The notes under the pieces are model-generated. The model had not been told where the DNA came from. It did not search any database and saw only the letters and a program-made list of their open reading frames with translations. A stretch of DNA of 64,000 bases from Prevotella heparinolytica (lineage in GTDB: Bacteria > Bacteroidota > Bacteroidia > Bacteroidales > Bacteroidaceae), in contig NZ_SLXB01000005.1 of NCBI RefSeq assembly GCF_004342845.1, forward strand, positions 1 to 64,000, written 5' to 3'. Positions within the stretch are counted from its first letter, which is position 1, and each line of letters starts with the position of its first letter. This document shows positions 35,586 to 45,800 of the stretch, piece after piece. The position numbers and the translations under genes are program-made.

Positions 35586-38179
35586 TCAGAAGCTATATTT
35601 GCACCCTACATAAATGGAGCGCGGCTGAGTAGGTCCGTAGATATATCCACTGTCGCGTCCGGCGCCGCGATCGAAATCTTTCTGGAAAGAGTTGAAGATA
35701 TTCGTCAATCCGGCATACAGTTGCAACTTGGTAGCAGTGAACAACCGGAAATCATAAGAAATCTTTGCGCCCAAATCGAAGAAGGAAGGCGTAGTCTCCA
35801 GTTCGTCCCAATGAGGAGCAGCGCCCGAAGCATCTGCCACGGCTGTACGTTTCTTGGCATCGAGGGCGGCAATGTCCGACAAGGCAGATCCGGCTCCCCA
35901 CTCGATGACATGAGGCACTTTCATCTGTCCTGTGAAAGTACCGGTCAGCGCAATGTTCAACGGATTGACGGGATTCCACCCAAAGGTGAAGTAACCGTAA
36001 GCATTGGGTGTGCGGGTCATGGCTCTGTCGGTCTGTCCCTCGTTCACGAATTCTCCTTTTGCGTCTTTTTGGAAGTTCGAGCCGTTCACTTCGGGTTGGT
36101 CTCCCGACGTCAGCGTCGTACGCTCGCCCCACTCTTGAGGAGAGTCGTATTTGCTTGAAGCCAACGTAAATCCGGCCTGCAACTGCACGCGGCGATAGGC
36201 CATTCTGGTTTCAAGGTTCACACCGAATATCTTTGCACCTTCACCATTGACACGGTTGTAACGCTTGATGCCGTCATGCTGGTCGGCCTGCACCTCTTCA
36301 CCGAAAACGTCTTTCAGTCGAGTATAGAATCCTTCGGCAAGCAGGTTGATATGAAACTCCCCGAAGCTGTGATATGTATCCGCACTGACACTGAACGAGT
36401 GGCTCACCTCCGGCTTCAGTCCGTCGATATTGGTGATTTTCTTGGCTTCACCGCCGATTACGGCCACGTGCAAATCTTCGTCGAATACTTGCGGGGCACG
36501 GAAGCCCTTGGCATAAGTAGCACGCAGGTTGATGTCTTTAGTAGGATTGAAGCGCAGGGTGGCACGAGGGCTCACAATAGGATTATCCACCTCAGAGTGT
36601 TCGTCCAAACGAGCACCCAACAAGAGGCTCCATTTCGCATTCTTCCATTCCACTTGAGCAAACTGGCTCCAGTTGTTGATGCGCTGGTCTGTTTCGGGAT
36701 AGAGAGGAATAAGATTTCCGTTCTTGTCTTTCACCGGCGTGCCGTCTTCGTTCTTTGCCGGTGTCCAGCTACGAATGGGCATTTTATCTTTCAGCATGTC
36801 CCGCGTGTATTCGGCCCCGAACAATACCTGTGCCGGCATGAAAAGGAATTTGTCGAAGTCGTATGAATATTGCACACCGCCCATGTAAGTACGACCTTTC
36901 GTCACACCGTCATTCTCACCGTAATACTCTTTAGGAATGGGATATCCCAACTTGCCATATTCATTGCCCGTATCGTCCAGTCCATCCAAAGCACCGATAC
37001 CGCCATAGTAACTCTTGCGATTCACAATCTGTCCCGACACATAGCCCTGAAAGTGATGTTTCGAGTCGGCCGAACGGAGGTCGTATTTCAGGTTTCCGCT
37101 ATAAATCGAGTGGTCGGTCTGTTCGGCCACGGATGCCACATGCTCCGGCCAATCCAGATGATCGCCACCGCGACGGAACTCTTGAATACCGTGTATCTCA
37201 GCTGTCAACCGGCTGTAGTCCGACGTACGCAGGAATGTATGAATACCGGCCGAACGGGAATCTATCTTACCTATTTCAGAGAAGCCGTCACCGTCTTTAT
37301 CCCACGGATTACGTGTACGCATCTGTCCGAAGAACATGGCGCCCGTCCGCTGGTCATCGCTCACGATGGAACCGTTGAATGCAAGGTTGTTGTCCATTCT
37401 CTTCATACCGGTGAAGCCCAATGACTCATTCAGACTAAACGAGTTCTGCGTGGGCTCTTTGGTGATGATGTTCAGCACACCGGCAATGGCCGAAGAACCG
37501 AAGAGGGCGGAACCTCCTCCACGCACCACTTCTACACGGTCTATCATGTTGACCGGAATCTGCTCCAGACCATATACGCCCGCCAACGCACTGAAAATGG
37601 GGCGGGAATCTATCAGAATCTGAGTGTAACGTCCGTCCATACCGTTGATGCGCACCTGATTGAAGCCGCAGTTCTGGCAGTTGTTCTCCACGCGTACACC
37701 CGGCTGGAAAGCAAGTCCCTGCGAGAGGTTGTTAGCGTTGGAAGAGCTGAATAGCTTGCCGTCAATGACGTTCACCAACGTGGGCGCCAGACGACGGGTT
37801 GTCTCCGTACGGTTGGCCGAAACGACCACGGCATCCAAAACAGCAACATCTTCTTCGAGAATAAAGTTGACTTCCTTTGTAACGGTTCTCTCCAAAACCA
37901 CATCTCGTTCTTGTGTCTTATAACCTACGGCTTTCATCACAATAGTCTTGGTTCCCACCGGAAGAACCATTAACCGATAGTGTCCCGTATATGATCGGAA
38001 ACGGTCCCGATCGTGGTTCCTTTAATGAAAATACTCACTCCGGGAACATGTTCGCCCGTAACCGATTCGATGATATGTCCTACAATGTTGGCATCTGTCC
38101 TCACTTTCTTATTGGAGTCTTCCGCATGCAGAGAAAGTGTTGCCAAACAAAAGAATACAATTAAATTAAATAATCTCAT
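35586..38179 (-). pseudogene. TonB-dependent receptor split by a 2-bp frameshift
   Basis: The gene begins at 38179 with a signal peptide (MRLFNLIVFFCLATLSLHA) and a carboxypeptidase-regulatory-like domain (VGHIIESVTGEHVPGVSIFIKGTTIG). The frame stops near 37970 but continues in another frame as TIVMKAVGYKTQE, then plug (NNCQNCGFNQVRINGMDG, VEVVRGGGSALFGSSAIAGVLNIIT) and a complete 22-strand-type barrel ending in YVGCKYSF. Removing one TA from the sequence around 37990-37995 restores SDHTGHYRLMVLPVG, the expected CarboxypepD wording. It would import a ligand across the outer membrane using TonB energy; the Cys-x2-Cys in the plug is characteristic of a Bacteroidetes subgroup of unknown ligand. 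The break could be a real mutation, a reversible slippage site or an assembly error. Confidence 0.85.
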
Positions 38180-38240
38180 ATTGATAATATTTTTATTGTT
38201 TTTAAGCACGAGTATAGTATACGTGCTTTTTTTGGGGGTG

Positions 38241-38271
38241 CAAAGTTAAATACTATAAATATTCCCGCAAA
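38241..38271 (-). promoter_or_regulatory. -33/-7 promoter for the TonB receptor
   Basis: On the minus strand TTTG (38268-38271) and TAACTTTG (38241-38248) are separated by 19 bp, a textbook Bacteroidetes promoter. Confidence 0.75.
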
Positions 38272-38279
38272 CTTTTCTT

Positions 38280-38890
38280 GATGAAAAAATGAATCATTCA
38301 AGTTGAAAATTAGCAAAAGTATCCGTCGGCGGAATAATTATAACGCATACCCGATCTCTTCATGAAATTATTATCAGCCGATCTCGAAGAATGAAGCAAT
38401 TGAACAAACTGACCCTGATTCCTGCTGATGTGTTGATAAAGAAACAGGATAATATATTTACAAAAAAAGTCCTTTTTCTTTTCCTTTTGAGAACGAAAAC
38501 AGCGTTGTCTTTTCTCACTCCTATACTGATGTGGCATCAGTCCTATACTGATCTACCCCCTCGCCAGAAGGGGTTCTGGCGAGGGTAGGAGATTGTATCC
38601 TGATGATTGGCTAAGAAAGACGGATTGGTTTGGAAATTTTGTTACAACGTCCCTCTTCTTGGGGCTATTATCGTAGCTTAAGGTGTTTCATGAAATTATA
38701 AAGCATGTAATCGTGCTGAGAATCGAAGAATGTAATTTAGAGCCTGTTTATTAAACTTTATTCAATAGCATTCTAAGGATGCCGGTTTTACCCGGCACTA
38801 TACATGAATTTGTGTGCAGCCTCCCGCAAATACCCATTTATAGGTGTCCTCGTTCTTCTGAAATAGCCCTTTGAACGATAATGCTATATA
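38280..38890. other. intergenic region between TonB receptor and kduI, with small repeats
   Basis: About 600 bp without a supportable gene. It contains CTATACTGAT twice, exactly 22 bp apart (38521 and 38543), the first followed by its mirror CATCAGT. Next is a perfect 12-bp hairpin (CCCTCGCCAGAA, 38558-38569, with 38574-38585) that lacks a T-run. Confidence 0.6.
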
Positions 38891-38893
38891 ATT

Positions 38894-38951
38894 GGTACAA
38901 ATTTATGGTACTTCTCCGTTTTCTTTTGCTACATTTGTACCGTGTACGCAA
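38894..38951 (+). promoter_or_regulatory. kduI promoter with inverted repeat GGTACAAAT / ATTTGTACC
   Basis: The -7 box TACATTTG (38940-38947) precedes kduI by 55 bp. A perfect 9-bp inverted repeat has one arm upstream (38894-38902) and the other (38943-38951) overlapping the -7 box, as expected for an operator of a repressor that loops or of two half-sites. This regulatory reading is inference. Confidence 0.5.
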
Positions 38952-39002
38952 ACGAAGAACTATTGATGGTCGAATCCATAACATATAAAATGTCGCAGAA
39001 TC

Positions 39003-39845
39003 ATGAAAACAAACTATGAAATCCGCTATGCCGCGCATCCCGATGATGTTAAAGGCTATGATACGAAAAGAATCCGACGCGATTTCCTTATAGAAAAGGT
39101 GTTTTCTCCGAACGAAGTCAATATGGTATATTCCATGTACGACCGTATGATAGTGGGAGGTGCCATGCCTGTGGGCGAGGTGTTGAATCTGGAAGCCATC
39201 GACCCGCTTAAAGCACCTTACTTCCTGACTCGTCGCGAGATGGGAATCTTCAACGTGGGCGGACCGGGAGTGGTGAAAGCGGGCGATGCCGTATTCAATC
39301 TGGACTACAAGGAGGCGCTCTATCTGGGTTCGGGCAACCGTGAAGTGAGCTTCGAGAGCAAGGATGCCGCCCTTCCGGCCAAATTCTATTTCAATTCCCT
39401 GCCGGCACATCGCAACTATCCGGACAAGAAAGTGACGAAGAAAGACGCCATCATTGCCGAGATGGGAGCTTTAGAGAGCTCCAACCACCGTTGCGTCAAC
39501 AAGATGCTGGTCAATCAGGTACTGCCCACCTGTCAATTGCAAATGGGTATGACCGAACTGGCAGCGGGCAGCGTGTGGAACACCATGCCGCCGCACGTGC
39601 ACAGCCGGCGCATGGAGGCTTATTTCTATTTCGAGTTGCCCCAAGAACATGCCATCTGTCACTTTATGGGCGAAGTGGACGAAACACGCCACATCTGGAT
39701 GAAAAACGAGCAGGCGGTGCTCTCTCCCGAATGGTCTATCCACTCGGCCGCTGCCACGCACAGCTACACCTTCATCTGGGGCATGGGAGGAGAGAATCTG
39801 GACTATGCCGATCAGGACTTCTCACTGATTACAGATCTGAAATAA
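39003..39845 (+). CDS. kduI: 5-dehydro-4-deoxy-D-glucuronate isomerase
   Basis: KduI isomerises 4-deoxy-L-threo-5-hexosulose uronate, released from unsaturated uronides of pectin or glycosaminoglycans, to 3-deoxy-D-glycero-2,5-hexodiulosonate. The 280-residue cupin matches the family along its length (MKTNYEIRYAAHPDDVKGYD at the start; metal-binding MPPHVHSRRMEAYFYFE near 195-212). It is followed 51 bp later by kduD, the next step. Confidence 0.96.
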   Translation: MKTNYEIRYAAHPDDVKGYDTKRIRRDFLIEKVFSPNEVNMVYSMYDRMIVGGAMPVGEVLNLEAIDPLKAPYFLTRREMGIFNVGGPGVVKAGDAVFNLDYKEALYLGSGNREVSFESKDAALPAKFYFNSLPAHRNYPDKKVTKKDAIIAEMGALESSNHRCVNKMLVNQVLPTCQLQMGMTELAAGSVWNTMPPHVHSRRMEAYFYFELPQEHAICHFMGEVDETRHIWMKNEQAVLSPEWSIHSAAATHSYTFIWGMGGENLDYADQDFSLITDLK

Positions 39846-39896
39846 AGCATCAGAACCGTTTTGAACTTATATTCTTAAACTTAATAATTTAACGTT

Positions 39897-40700
39897 ATGA
39901 ATCCGTATTTGAATTTTTCTTTAGAAGGTAAAGTAGCCCTTGTCACAGGTGCTTCTTACGGTATCGGTTTTGCCATCGCTTCGGCTTTTGCGGAGCAAGG
40001 TGCGACAATCTGTTTCAACGACATCAATCAGGATTTGGTAGACAAGGGTCTGGCCGCTTATGCCGAGAAGGGCATCAAAGTACACGGCTACGTATGCGAC
40101 GTGACCGATGAACCGGCCGTTCAGGCCATGATAGCCCGCATCGAGAAAGAGGTAGGCTCGGTAGACATCCTCGTGAACAATGCCGGCATCATCCGCCGTG
40201 TGCCCATGCACGAGATGGAAGCTGCCGATTTCCGTCGTGTCATCGACATCGACCTGAACGCTCCGTTCATCGTATCCAAGGCCGTACTGCCGGCTATGAT
40301 GAAGAAAGGGCACGGCAAAATCATCAACATCTGCTCCATGATGTCCGAGCTGGGACGCGAAACCGTGTCGGCATACGCTGCAGCCAAGGGCGGCTTGAAG
40401 ATGCTCACCCGCAACATCTGCTCCGAGTATGGCGAATACAACATCCAATGCAACGGCATCGGGCCGGGCTACATCGCCACTCCGCAGACGGCTCCGCTGC
40501 GCGAAAAGCAGGCCGACGGAAGCCGCCATCCATTCGACTCTTTCATTTGCGCCAAAACTCCGGCAGGCCGTTGGTTGGATCCGGAAGAGCTTACAGGTCC
40601 TGCCGTGTTCCTCGCATCGGAAGCGTCGAACGCCGTGAACGGACATATCCTCTATGTAGACGGCGGCATTCTGGCATATATAGGCAAACAACCGAAATAA
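39897..40700 (+). CDS. kduD: 2-dehydro-3-deoxy-D-gluconate 5-dehydrogenase
   Basis: KduD reduces the KduI product to 2-keto-3-deoxygluconate with NAD(P)H. The 267-residue short-chain dehydrogenase shows the TGASYGIGFAIA cofactor motif near residue 18, NNAG in ILVNNAGIIRR, and the catalytic Ser-Tyr-Lys (ICSMMSELGRETVSAYAAAKGG). kduI lies directly upstream and the two are surely co-expressed; a terminator-like hairpin follows. Confidence 0.95.
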   Translation: MNPYLNFSLEGKVALVTGASYGIGFAIASAFAEQGATICFNDINQDLVDKGLAAYAEKGIKVHGYVCDVTDEPAVQAMIARIEKEVGSVDILVNNAGIIRRVPMHEMEAADFRRVIDIDLNAPFIVSKAVLPAMMKKGHGKIINICSMMSELGRETVSAYAAAKGGLKMLTRNICSEYGEYNIQCNGIGPGYIATPQTAPLREKQADGSRHPFDSFICAKTPAGRWLDPEELTGPAVFLASEASNAVNGHILYVDGGILAYIGKQPK

Positions 40701-40748
40701 CAACAAGAACGGGGTGTGTAAACACACACCTCTTTGATATTCTTTCAG

Positions 40749-40821
40749 GCACGGATTACACGGACTTCACGGGTTTTATTTATAAAGAGACCGTGTTTTT
40801 CCGGGTCATCCGTGCTTTTTT
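40749..40821 (+). terminator. hairpin plus T-run after kduD
   Basis: GCACGGAT (40749-40756) pairs with ATCCGTGC (40808-40815), extended by imperfect pairing of CACGG segments, and is followed by six T's. The sequence TTCTTTCAG and CACGGATTACACGGA echoes the hairpin at 9434-9491. It separates kduD from the DUF4861 gene and may permit partial read-through. Confidence 0.65.
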
Positions 40822-40840
40822 AAGATAAACAATTCAATCC

Positions 40841-42073
40841 ATGAAGAAACTTCTTTTATTATGTCTGGCAGTTTGGTGCTGCTCGGCATGCAGCGAAAAC
40901 AAGACCGTCACCGTCACGGTGACCAACCCGCTGGAAATGGAACGTTCCGGCGAGATGGCAGAGGTGTCTATGGCCGAAATATCTTCCCGGCTGAATTTGT
41001 CAGATACGGCACAAATCGTGGTGTTGAACGCCGAAGGCGAACAAGTGCCCTATCAAGTGACTTACGACGGAACACTTATCTTCCCCGTTGCGGTGAAAGC
41101 CAACGCCTCGGCTGTCTATACCATCCGTACAGGTGTTCCCGCCGATGTGCAGGTAAGGGCTTGCGGACGGCAATACCCGGAGCGCATGGACGACATGGCT
41201 TGGGAAAACGACTTGGTGGCTTTCCGCGCATACGGTCCGGCTTTGCAGGCAAGGGGCGAGCGCGGCTTCGGCTACGACCTGTTCACGAAACGCAATACCA
41301 CAGAGCCTATTTTGGAAAGTCTCTACGAGAAAGAGGTAAATAAAGAGGTACGTGCCAACATCGCCGAACTGAAGAAAACCGACCCCAAGGCTGCCGACGA
41401 GTTGAGCCGTTCCATCTCTTATCACGTCGACCACGGCTTCGGTATGGACTGCTATGCAGTAGGCCCCACGCTGGGAGCCGGTGTGGCGGCGTTGATGGTG
41501 AACGACACCATCGTTTATCCGTGGTGCTACAAGACGCATGAGGTGCTGGACAACGGGCCGTTGCGCTTCACGGTGAAGATGGAGTTCACTCCGCTGAACA
41601 TCGAAGGCGACACCACGGTGATAGAGACACGTCTGATTACATTGGATGCCGGTTCGCATCTGAATAAGACCGTCATCTCTTACACCAACCTGAAAAAGGC
41701 TCTGCCGGTGGTTACAGGCATTGTGCTGCACGAACCAGACGGTGCCGTGGTGGCAGATGCGCCAAACGGTTACATCACTTACGTAGACCCCACTACGGGC
41801 CCCGATAACGGCAAGATATTCATGGGAGCCGCTTTCCCCGCTCTTGTAAAAGAAGCCAAGACCGTGCTCTTCTCCGCCGAGGAGAAGAAGCGACGCAATG
41901 GCGCCGACGGGCATGTACTGGCCGTCAGCCACTATGAGCCGGGTACAGACTATGTGTATTATTGGGGCTTTGCATGGAGCAGGGCAGACATCAAGACTGC
42001 CGATGCATGGAACCGCTACATGGCGGACTTTGCGCAGAAAGTACGCAACCCTCTAACAGTTGAGGTGAAATAA
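40841..42073 (+). CDS. DUF4861 family lipoprotein
   Basis: The 410-residue protein starts with a lipoprotein signal peptide (LLLLCLAVWCCSAC, lipid on the Cys near residue 17) and belongs to the DUF4861 family by overall sequence (for example DDMAWENDLVAFRAYGPAL, YHVDHGFGMDCYAVGPTLGAG, DYVYYWGFAWSRADI). Family members are common in Bacteroides loci for pectin and other uronate polysaccharides, which fits kduI and kduD next door. A biochemical function cannot be stated from the sequence; a role in handling unsaturated uronide oligosaccharides is inference from context. Confidence 0.82.
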   Translation: MKKLLLLCLAVWCCSACSENKTVTVTVTNPLEMERSGEMAEVSMAEISSRLNLSDTAQIVVLNAEGEQVPYQVTYDGTLIFPVAVKANASAVYTIRTGVPADVQVRACGRQYPERMDDMAWENDLVAFRAYGPALQARGERGFGYDLFTKRNTTEPILESLYEKEVNKEVRANIAELKKTDPKAADELSRSISYHVDHGFGMDCYAVGPTLGAGVAALMVNDTIVYPWCYKTHEVLDNGPLRFTVKMEFTPLNIEGDTTVIETRLITLDAGSHLNKTVISYTNLKKALPVVTGIVLHEPDGAVVADAPNGYITYVDPTTGPDNGKIFMGAAFPALVKEAKTVLFSAEEKKRRNGADGHVLAVSHYEPGTDYVYYWGFAWSRADIKTADAWNRYMADFAQKVRNPLTVEVK

Positions 42074-42086
42074 AAGAGTCTCCGCA

Positions 42087-42743
42087 TTACAGCGCCTTGA
42101 ACTCGTAGCCCTCTTCTTTCAAGAAGTCGATGGCACGAGGCAAGGCGTATTGCAGGTTTCCGTTACACCACGACTTCAATGAATCGTGGAAAGTGATGAT
42201 GGAGCCGTTTCGGGCATATCTCATCACGTTGGCCAGCACTTGAGGGCCGCGCAGCTTCTTACTGTAATCGCGAGTCACCAAGTCCCACATCACTATCTTG
42301 TAAGAGCGTTTCAGCTTCAGGTATTGCGCGGCGAACATATGTCCGTGAGGGGGACGGAACAGCAACGGGAAGAGCACTTTCTCCACGTTGCAGTTGATGT
42401 CTCCGCCCATCTCCATAAAGATGCGTGCCTGCTCCGTGTTGCCCAGATACTTCTCGGCCGTGTATTCAAATCCCCGAATATGGTTGAACGTGTGATTGCC
42501 GATGCGGTGTCCGCGTTCCACCACCATGCGGAACTCTTCAGGATGCTTCCGTATGTTGTCGCCCACCATGAAGAAGGTGGCTTTGATATCATCCTTATCC
42601 AGCAAATCGAGTACCCAAGGAGTCACTCCGGGAATAGGACCGTCATCGAAAGTCAGGTAAACGGCTCTTTCGTTAGGGTCCATCCGCCAGATGGCGCCGG
42701 AATATAGCTTGCGGATAAATTCGGGAGGTTGCTCTATAAACAC
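42087..42743 (-). CDS. polysaccharide deacetylase (NodB/CE4 fold)
   Basis: The 218-residue protein has the CE4 motifs in order: TFDDGP near residue 31 (catalytic and metal Asp), HTFNH near 83 (metal His pair), RPPHG near 129 and IITFHDS near 178. Such enzymes remove N- or O-acetyl groups from glycans such as peptidoglycan or exopolysaccharide. There is no signal peptide, so it may act in the cytosol. The start is a GTG at 42743 in a family-like N-terminus (MFIEQPPEFIRKLYSGAIW). It lies about 90 bp downstream of the DUF2723 gene on the same strand. Confidence 0.9.
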   Translation of the reverse strand: MFIEQPPEFIRKLYSGAIWRMDPNERAVYLTFDDGPIPGVTPWVLDLLDKDDIKATFFMVGDNIRKHPEEFRMVVERGHRIGNHTFNHIRGFEYTAEKYLGNTEQARIFMEMGGDINCNVEKVLFPLLFRPPHGHMFAAQYLKLKRSYKIVMWDLVTRDYSKKLRGPQVLANVMRYARNGSIITFHDSLKSWCNGNLQYALPRAIDFLKEEGYEFKAL

Positions 42744-42756
42744 GTGGGATAGCGGT

Positions 42757-42832
42757 TAATGATTAGCGGTTAGTTAGTAGTGATTAGCGGTTAGCGGTTA
42801 GTAGTAGTTACCAATCACTCACCGCTAACCGC
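42757..42832. repeat. heptamer (GCGGTTA) array between DUF2723 and deacetylase genes
   Basis: The spacer consists of GCGGTTA and GATTAG(C/T) words followed by ACCGCTA complements near the end (CACCGCTAACCGCTC), so it can fold back. It has the same vocabulary as 6745-6936 and 7447-7525. Confidence 0.65.
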
Positions 42833-45800
42833 TCATTTCATTCTTTCTACATACATATTATACAGCCTTTCCACTTTGGGGGTGTAGATGTCGGCCTGTT
42901 TGGAGTTATACTGCTTCATGGTCTTGACCTCGGCATCGAGCACCGCCCAATGGTATTCAAACTCGCGGACTGAGATGGCAAAGCGGTTGTCGTCCAGACT
43001 CATGTACCACGTCATGTATTCCACCGACTTGTCGGCAAGGGCTTTCGCTATTTCGTCCGCCTTGGCGGTTTCGCCCAGTTGGTAATAGGCTTCGGCCATC
43101 TGCATGGCGCCGTTCTGCCAGTCGTATGGCACGTTGCAGGCAGGAATCATTTTCTCGACATAGTCCAGTGCAGCCTTTGCCTTGTCTTTTTTCCCCTCGC
43201 GCATCAACTGCTGGATGAGCTGGGAGAAGATGCGTCGGTGCGAGTAGCACATGCGCATGGCGTTCTCGTCGATGTAGATGCCCGGCTTGTCGATGCCGCC
43301 GAACTTGAACTTATTCATCAGGTTGTCGTACATCTTTTCCGAATCTATCTTCACCCCCGTCTTGTCCGTATCGAACGGTGTGAAACGGTAGGTAAGTCCC
43401 TCTTGGATGAAGTGGTTGCCCATGTTCAACTGGTTCTCTTGACCAACGCTGACCGCAATGTAGATGGGGCGTTCCCAGTTGGCTTCGCTCAGCATCTCGA
43501 GCATCATCAGCTCGCTCTTGTAGAGGGCGCGTTTGCCTTTCAAGGAGATGTGCATGTAGTCAGGGATGCTGTCTCCCGGAATCATCATCCCGCTGCGGCG
43601 CACCGCCTCCTTATCCACCTTGACGACGATGCTGTCTGTCGGAATTACCTTCAACTCGTTGTCTTTGGGCGAGCGTATCCAGTGCTTCAGGATATTCTTA
43701 AGCTCGTAAGGATTCTCTCCGAACTCTTTCTTCACGTTTATCAAGGCTTCCGGGTTACCTCCCAATGCCTGCTTCTCGGCCTCGGCATAGAGTTGGTTGA
43801 TGCTTTTCTTGTATTCCGGATGGATGGGGATATACTCGTTGGTACCCTCCACATACTCCATACGGTCCCAAGTGATGGGCAGCGACGGACTGTTATAGGC
43901 CGGTCGTTTCATCTGGTCGATGTACCAGTCGGTCTGCAAGTAAGAGAGGTTGCACGTGCGGGCATCGGTGCGGAAGCCTTCCACCTCCTGATTGTACCAC
44001 AGGGGGAAGGTGTCGTTGTCGCCGTTGGTATAGATGACGGGGTTGCCCGACTCTTGAAGAGACATCAGGTAGTTCTGTCCGAAGTCGCGCGCCATGTAGC
44101 GGTCGCTGCGGTCGTGGTCGTCCCACGTCTGGCTTGCCATCTGTATGGGCACGAGGAGGCAGACTGCGGAAGCAAGGATGCCGGCCGGAAGCTCCTTCAT
44201 CTTGGTGTAGTGGCGCAGCAAGCGCACAAGTCCCGCCACACCCATACCTATCCAGATGGCAAAGGCGTAGAACGAGGCGGCATAGGCGTAGTCGCGTTCG
44301 CGCGGCTGGCTTGGTGTCTGGTTCAGATAGAGCACAATGGCGATGCCGGTCATGAAGAAGAGGAAGAACACCACCCAGAACTGCCGGATGCCTTTCTCTC
44401 CCCGATAGGCTTGCCACAGCAGACCGATGATGCCCAGCAGCAAAGGCAGACAGAAGAAGACGTTACGCCCTTTGTTCTGCTGCAACTCCTGCGGCAGCAG
44501 ACTCTGGTCGCCCACCAGCAAGTTATCGATAAAGGGGATGCCCGTAATCCAGTTGCCGTGCTCAATCTCTCCGCTACCCTGCAAGTCGTTCTGCCGGCCC
44601 GCAAAGTTCCACATGAAGTATCGCCAGTACATCCAGTTGAGCTGGTAGGAGAAGAAGAACTTGATGTTTTCCCACTGCGTGGGCATGTTCACCATCACCA
44701 TGTTGCCGCACTTGTCGTAGGGCACGTCGTATCCCTTGATGTCTTGCCATGCACGGTACTGCTGCGCGTGTGTGCTGCTGTACATACGGGGGAAGAACAT
44801 GTTCTGCGCATATTCGTACTCGATGCGTCCCGGAATTTCGATATATGCGTCTTTCTCGTCGGGCGTGGCCTTCTCCTTACGGATGAACTTCGTGCCTTGC
44901 GTCTGGATGCGTGGCTCGCAATAGCCGTCTTTAGGGTTCACGTCGAGCGCCACCTGCGACGAGAAGGCGGGGCCGTAGAACAGCGGACGCGTGCCGTACT
45001 GCTCGCGCCCCAAGTACTCGCCCAGCGTGAAGATATCTTCCGGAGAGTTCTGGTCCATCGGCGTATTGGCTGTGGAACGAATCACAATCAGCGCATACGA
45101 GGAATAGCCGATGACAATGAGCATGGTGCACAGCAGCGACGTGTTGAGCGTGCGTGCCGAAACACGGAACCTCTCCTTGAGGCGCGCCTGCGTCTTCGGG
45201 TTGAGGTAAAGCCAAAGGGCGGCGATGACCAGCACACCGATAGCCACCGCACTGCCTCCGTGTCCGTAGAACGGGATGCCCAGCATGCCGATGGTGAGGA
45301 CGAACGAAAGCGCCATACGCGTCTTGTTCGCCTCGGCGTAGCTCTCATATATTCCCCAGACGAGGGCGGCCGCCAGCAAGACGATGTACACGATGACACC
45401 GCTGTTGAAAGGCATGCCCAGCGTGTTGACAAAAAGCAACTCGAACCATCCGCCCACCTTCACGATGCCGGGCACAATGCCGTAGAGCACGGCAGCCACC
45501 AGCACCATCGAGGCTGCGAGGGCCAGTAACGAACCCTTGGCATCGGCATCGGGCGTTTTCTTGTAGTAATACACCAGCACGATGGCAGGCAGACAGAGCA
45601 GGTTGAGCAAATGCACGCCGATAGAAAGCCCCGTGAGGTAAGCAATCAAAATCAGCCAACGGTCGCTGTGAGGCTCGTCCGCCACATCTTCCCACTTCAG
45701 TATCAGCCAGAACACCACGGCGGTGAACAGCGACGAGAAGGCATACACTTCGCCCTCCACGGCACTGAACCAGAAAGTGTCGCTGAACGTATAGGCCAGT

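Noticed and set aside
43079..45529. 816-codon open frame antisense to the DUF2723 gene
   Set aside because: It mirrors a gene with clear domain structure and family motifs, has no motifs of its own and no promoter; long antisense frames are common opposite GC-rich genes.
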